A stretch of 64,000 nucleotides of DNA from NCBI RefSeq assembly GCF_001570525.1, contig NZ_BBXC01000014.1:21458-85457 (forward strand), read 5' to 3'. This DNA is from Herbidospora sakaeratensis. Lineage in GTDB: Bacteria; Actinomycetota; Actinomycetes; Streptosporangiales; Streptosporangiaceae. The notes beneath the pieces were generated by a model, which saw nothing but the letters and a program-made list of their open reading frames with translations, was not told the origin of the DNA and did not search any database. Positions 62,521-64,000 of the stretch are shown piece by piece; within the stretch, counting starts at the first letter, position 1, and each line of letters starts with the position of its first letter. Both the position numbers and the translations under genes were made by a program.

Positions 62521-64000
62521 TTACCGGACGGTGGCCGCCGCGAGGGCGCCGCTGAAGCCGGCGACCGGCGGGGCCGCCGACTTGGCCGCCGGGGCGGCCG
62601 GGTTCGGCAGGGGAGCGGCCGGGCACTTGAGGTCGGAGGTGTTACCGGCCACGCGGGCCGGCAGGGTGCCGTTGAGCAGGTACTCGACGATCGACCGGCC
62701 GGGGGAGCACGACTCCGGCGTGGCCGTCTCGGCGGGGGTGGGGCCGCTCTCGACCAGCACCGCCTTCGGGAACAGCTTGCGGACGGCGAGGCTGCCCTCG
62801 TAGGTGGAGCTCGGGTCGATGGTCCGGTCGAGCACCATCAGCACCGACGGGGTCTTGGGCCCGCCGACGGCGGCCGGCCGCTGCGGCGGCACGCTCCACG
62901 ACTGGCACGAGGCGACGAACCACATGTCGGCCCAGGCCGCGAACGGCACCTTCCGGTAGTCGCGCTCGGTGACGCGCAGCCAGGTGTCCCAGTCCCTCGG
63001 CCACGGGGCGTCGGTGCACATGGTCGCCAGCGCCATGGCCTGGTTGTTGTCGGTGACCGTGGGGTAGTTGGCGTCGTACACCTGCTTCAGGAGCGCGGTG
63101 TCGCCGGTGTTCACGACCGCCGAGAAGAGCGTGGCCAGCTCCTGCCAGTGGTTGGTGTTGTACGCCAGCAGGAAGACGTCGGTCCACACCGCCGGGCCGA
63201 AGACGCCCCCCGCCGGCTTCTTGGCGAGCTTGGCCAGCGTGTCGTAGTACTTCTTCCTGACCGCGGCCTCGGTGGTGCCGAGATGGTAGATCGAGTCGTG
63301 CTTGGCCGTCCACGCCGAGAACGCCGCGAGGTTCTGGTCGAGCGGGTAGTTCTGGTTGAGGTTGTAGCCGAACCAGGCGTGCCGGGGGTCGACGGCGCTG
63401 TCGATGACCATCCGGCGCACCCGCGCCGGGAACATCGTGCCGTACACCTGGCCGAGGTAGGCGCCGTACACGTAGCCGTAGTAGTTGAGCTGCTCCTGGC
63501 CGAGCGCCTTGCGCAGGCTGTCCAGGTCGTTGGCGGTGTGCGCGGTGGTGGCGTGCCGGAGCAGGTCGCTGCGGGTGCGGGCGCAGGCGGCCGAGTAGTC
63601 CTTGGCGACCTTGATCTGCGCGGCGAGGTGACGCGGCGACGACGGCTCGTAGGCCATGCGGTCGTAGCCGTTGATGCCGGGGTCGCAGCTGAGCGTGGGC
63701 TCGCTGGCGCCGACGCCGCGCGGGTCGAAGCCGACCCAGTCGTAGGTGCCGCTGACGAACTCGGGCAGCAGCTTGCCGACCGACGCCTGGCCGAGACCGG
63801 AGCCGCCGGGCCAGGTCAGGTTCACCACCATGACGCCCTGGTAGGAGGCCTCGTCGGAGGTGTGCTTGAGCCGCGAGACCGCGACCTTGATCTTCTTGCC
63901 CTGAGGGCGGGCGTAGTCGAGCGGCACGACCAGGTGGCCGCACTCGCCGCCGAGGAACTGCAGCCCGTTGGTGCACGGCGACCACTCGATGGGCGGGGGC
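62521..64000 (-). CDS. Partial tripeptidyl-aminopeptidase-like alpha/beta-hydrolase homologue with lost catalytic residues
   Basis: The gene enters from the right edge, so the N-terminus and any signal peptide are missing; 492 codons are visible up to TAA 62521. The visible part fits the Streptomyces-type tripeptidyl aminopeptidase/SlpD-E family: ECGHLVVPLDYARP, a WPGGSG oxyanion-type loop, WVGFDPRGVGAS, DLDSLRKALG, and a C-terminal TAP-like segment ending VEYLLNGTLPA. The nucleophile elbow, however, reads GYVYG, with Val (GTG, 63469-63471) where these enzymes have Ser. The usual C-terminal GHG histidine is also absent: the stretch after VLVESG reads PTPAETATPES. The acid region TIDPSST is kept. 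It may be a secreted non-catalytic homologue with a binding role, or an enzyme using other residues. It is probably separate from the PKS operon. Confidence 0.85.
   Translation of the reverse strand, partial: PPPIEWSPCTNGLQFLGGECGHLVVPLDYARPQGKKIKVAVSRLKHTSDEASYQGVMVVNLTWPGGSGLGQASVGKLLPEFVSGTYDWVGFDPRGVGASEPTLSCDPGINGYDRMAYEPSSPRHLAAQIKVAKDYSAACARTRSDLLRHATTAHTANDLDSLRKALGQEQLNYYGYVYGAYLGQVYGTMFPARVRRMVIDSAVDPRHAWFGYNLNQNYPLDQNLAAFSAWTAKHDSIYHLGTTEAAVRKKYYDTLAKLAKKPAGGVFGPAVWTDVFLLAYNTNHWQELATLFSAVVNTGDTALLKQVYDANYPTVTDNNQAMALATMCTDAPWPRDWDTWLRVTERDYRKVPFAAWADMWFVASCQSWSVPPQRPAAVGGPKTPSVLMVLDRTIDPSSTYEGSLAVRKLFPKAVLVESGPTPAETATPESCSPGRSIVEYLLNGTLPARVAGNTSDLKCPAAPLPNPAAPAAKSAAPPVAGFSGALAAATVR

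Noticed and set aside
1-64000. CRISPR arrays, tRNA or rRNA genes, insertion sequences, integrase genes
   Set aside because: No short regularly spaced repeats, no recognisable tRNA cloverleaf or rRNA segments, and no transposase or integrase motifs were seen; the repeats present are PKS domain copies.

Overview
The window is very GC-rich DNA with the strong third-position G/C bias of a filamentous actinomycete; the genus cannot be fixed from sequence alone. Positions 1-56719 are one plus-strand modular type I polyketide synthase (PKS) locus, and 56777-64000 holds an NRPS-like gene, a copper monooxygenase-like lipoprotein, a cytochrome P450 and a partial alpha/beta-hydrolase homologue. No stretch longer than 300 bases lacks a gene; the longest non-coding stretch is the 271-bp divergent promoter region at 59771-60041.

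Layout. (1) 1-1135: the 3' end of a PKS gene that starts upstream of the window (KR-ACP-docking). (2) 1125-15275: terminal PKS with three KS-AT-KR-ACP modules and a thioesterase. (3) 15287-18615: four tightly coupled genes for a glycerate-derived extender unit on an ACP (FkbK-, FkbJ-, FkbI- and FkbH-like), with no O-methyltransferase. (4) 18651-39788: PKS carrying the loading module (a KS with Ala at the active-site Cys position, a methylmalonyl-type AT and an ACP) and three modules with a complete DH-ER-KR set. (5) 39809-56719: PKS with two more DH-ER-KR modules and a sixth module whose DH is eroded and which lacks ER. (6) A bidirectional terminator, then a minus-strand C-A-PCP NRPS (56777-59770), a divergent plus-strand lipoprotein (60042-61217), a second bidirectional terminator, a minus-strand P450 (61276-62445), a hairpin, and the minus-strand hydrolase homologue running off the right edge.

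How it may work together (inference). Propionyl from decarboxylated methylmalonyl would start the chain. Modules 1-5 would add up to five fully reduced malonyl units, giving a fatty-acid-like saturated segment, and module 6 would leave a hydroxyl. The chain would then pass to one or more PKSs outside the window. It would finish on the partial PKS at the left edge and the three ketoreducing modules of the terminal PKS, to be released by the thioesterase. Docking-domain type supports this order: the loading PKS and the 39809-56719 PKS share one docking class, while the left-edge PKS and the terminal PKS share another. The predicted product is a lipid-tailed polyol or macrolactone that may contain a hydroxymalonyl- or methoxymalonyl-derived unit. 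In-frame TTA codons in the terminal PKS and at codon 5 of the fkbK-like gene suggest bldA-type developmental control. The NRPS, copper monooxygenase and P450 are candidate tailoring genes, but nothing in the sequence proves they belong to this pathway.
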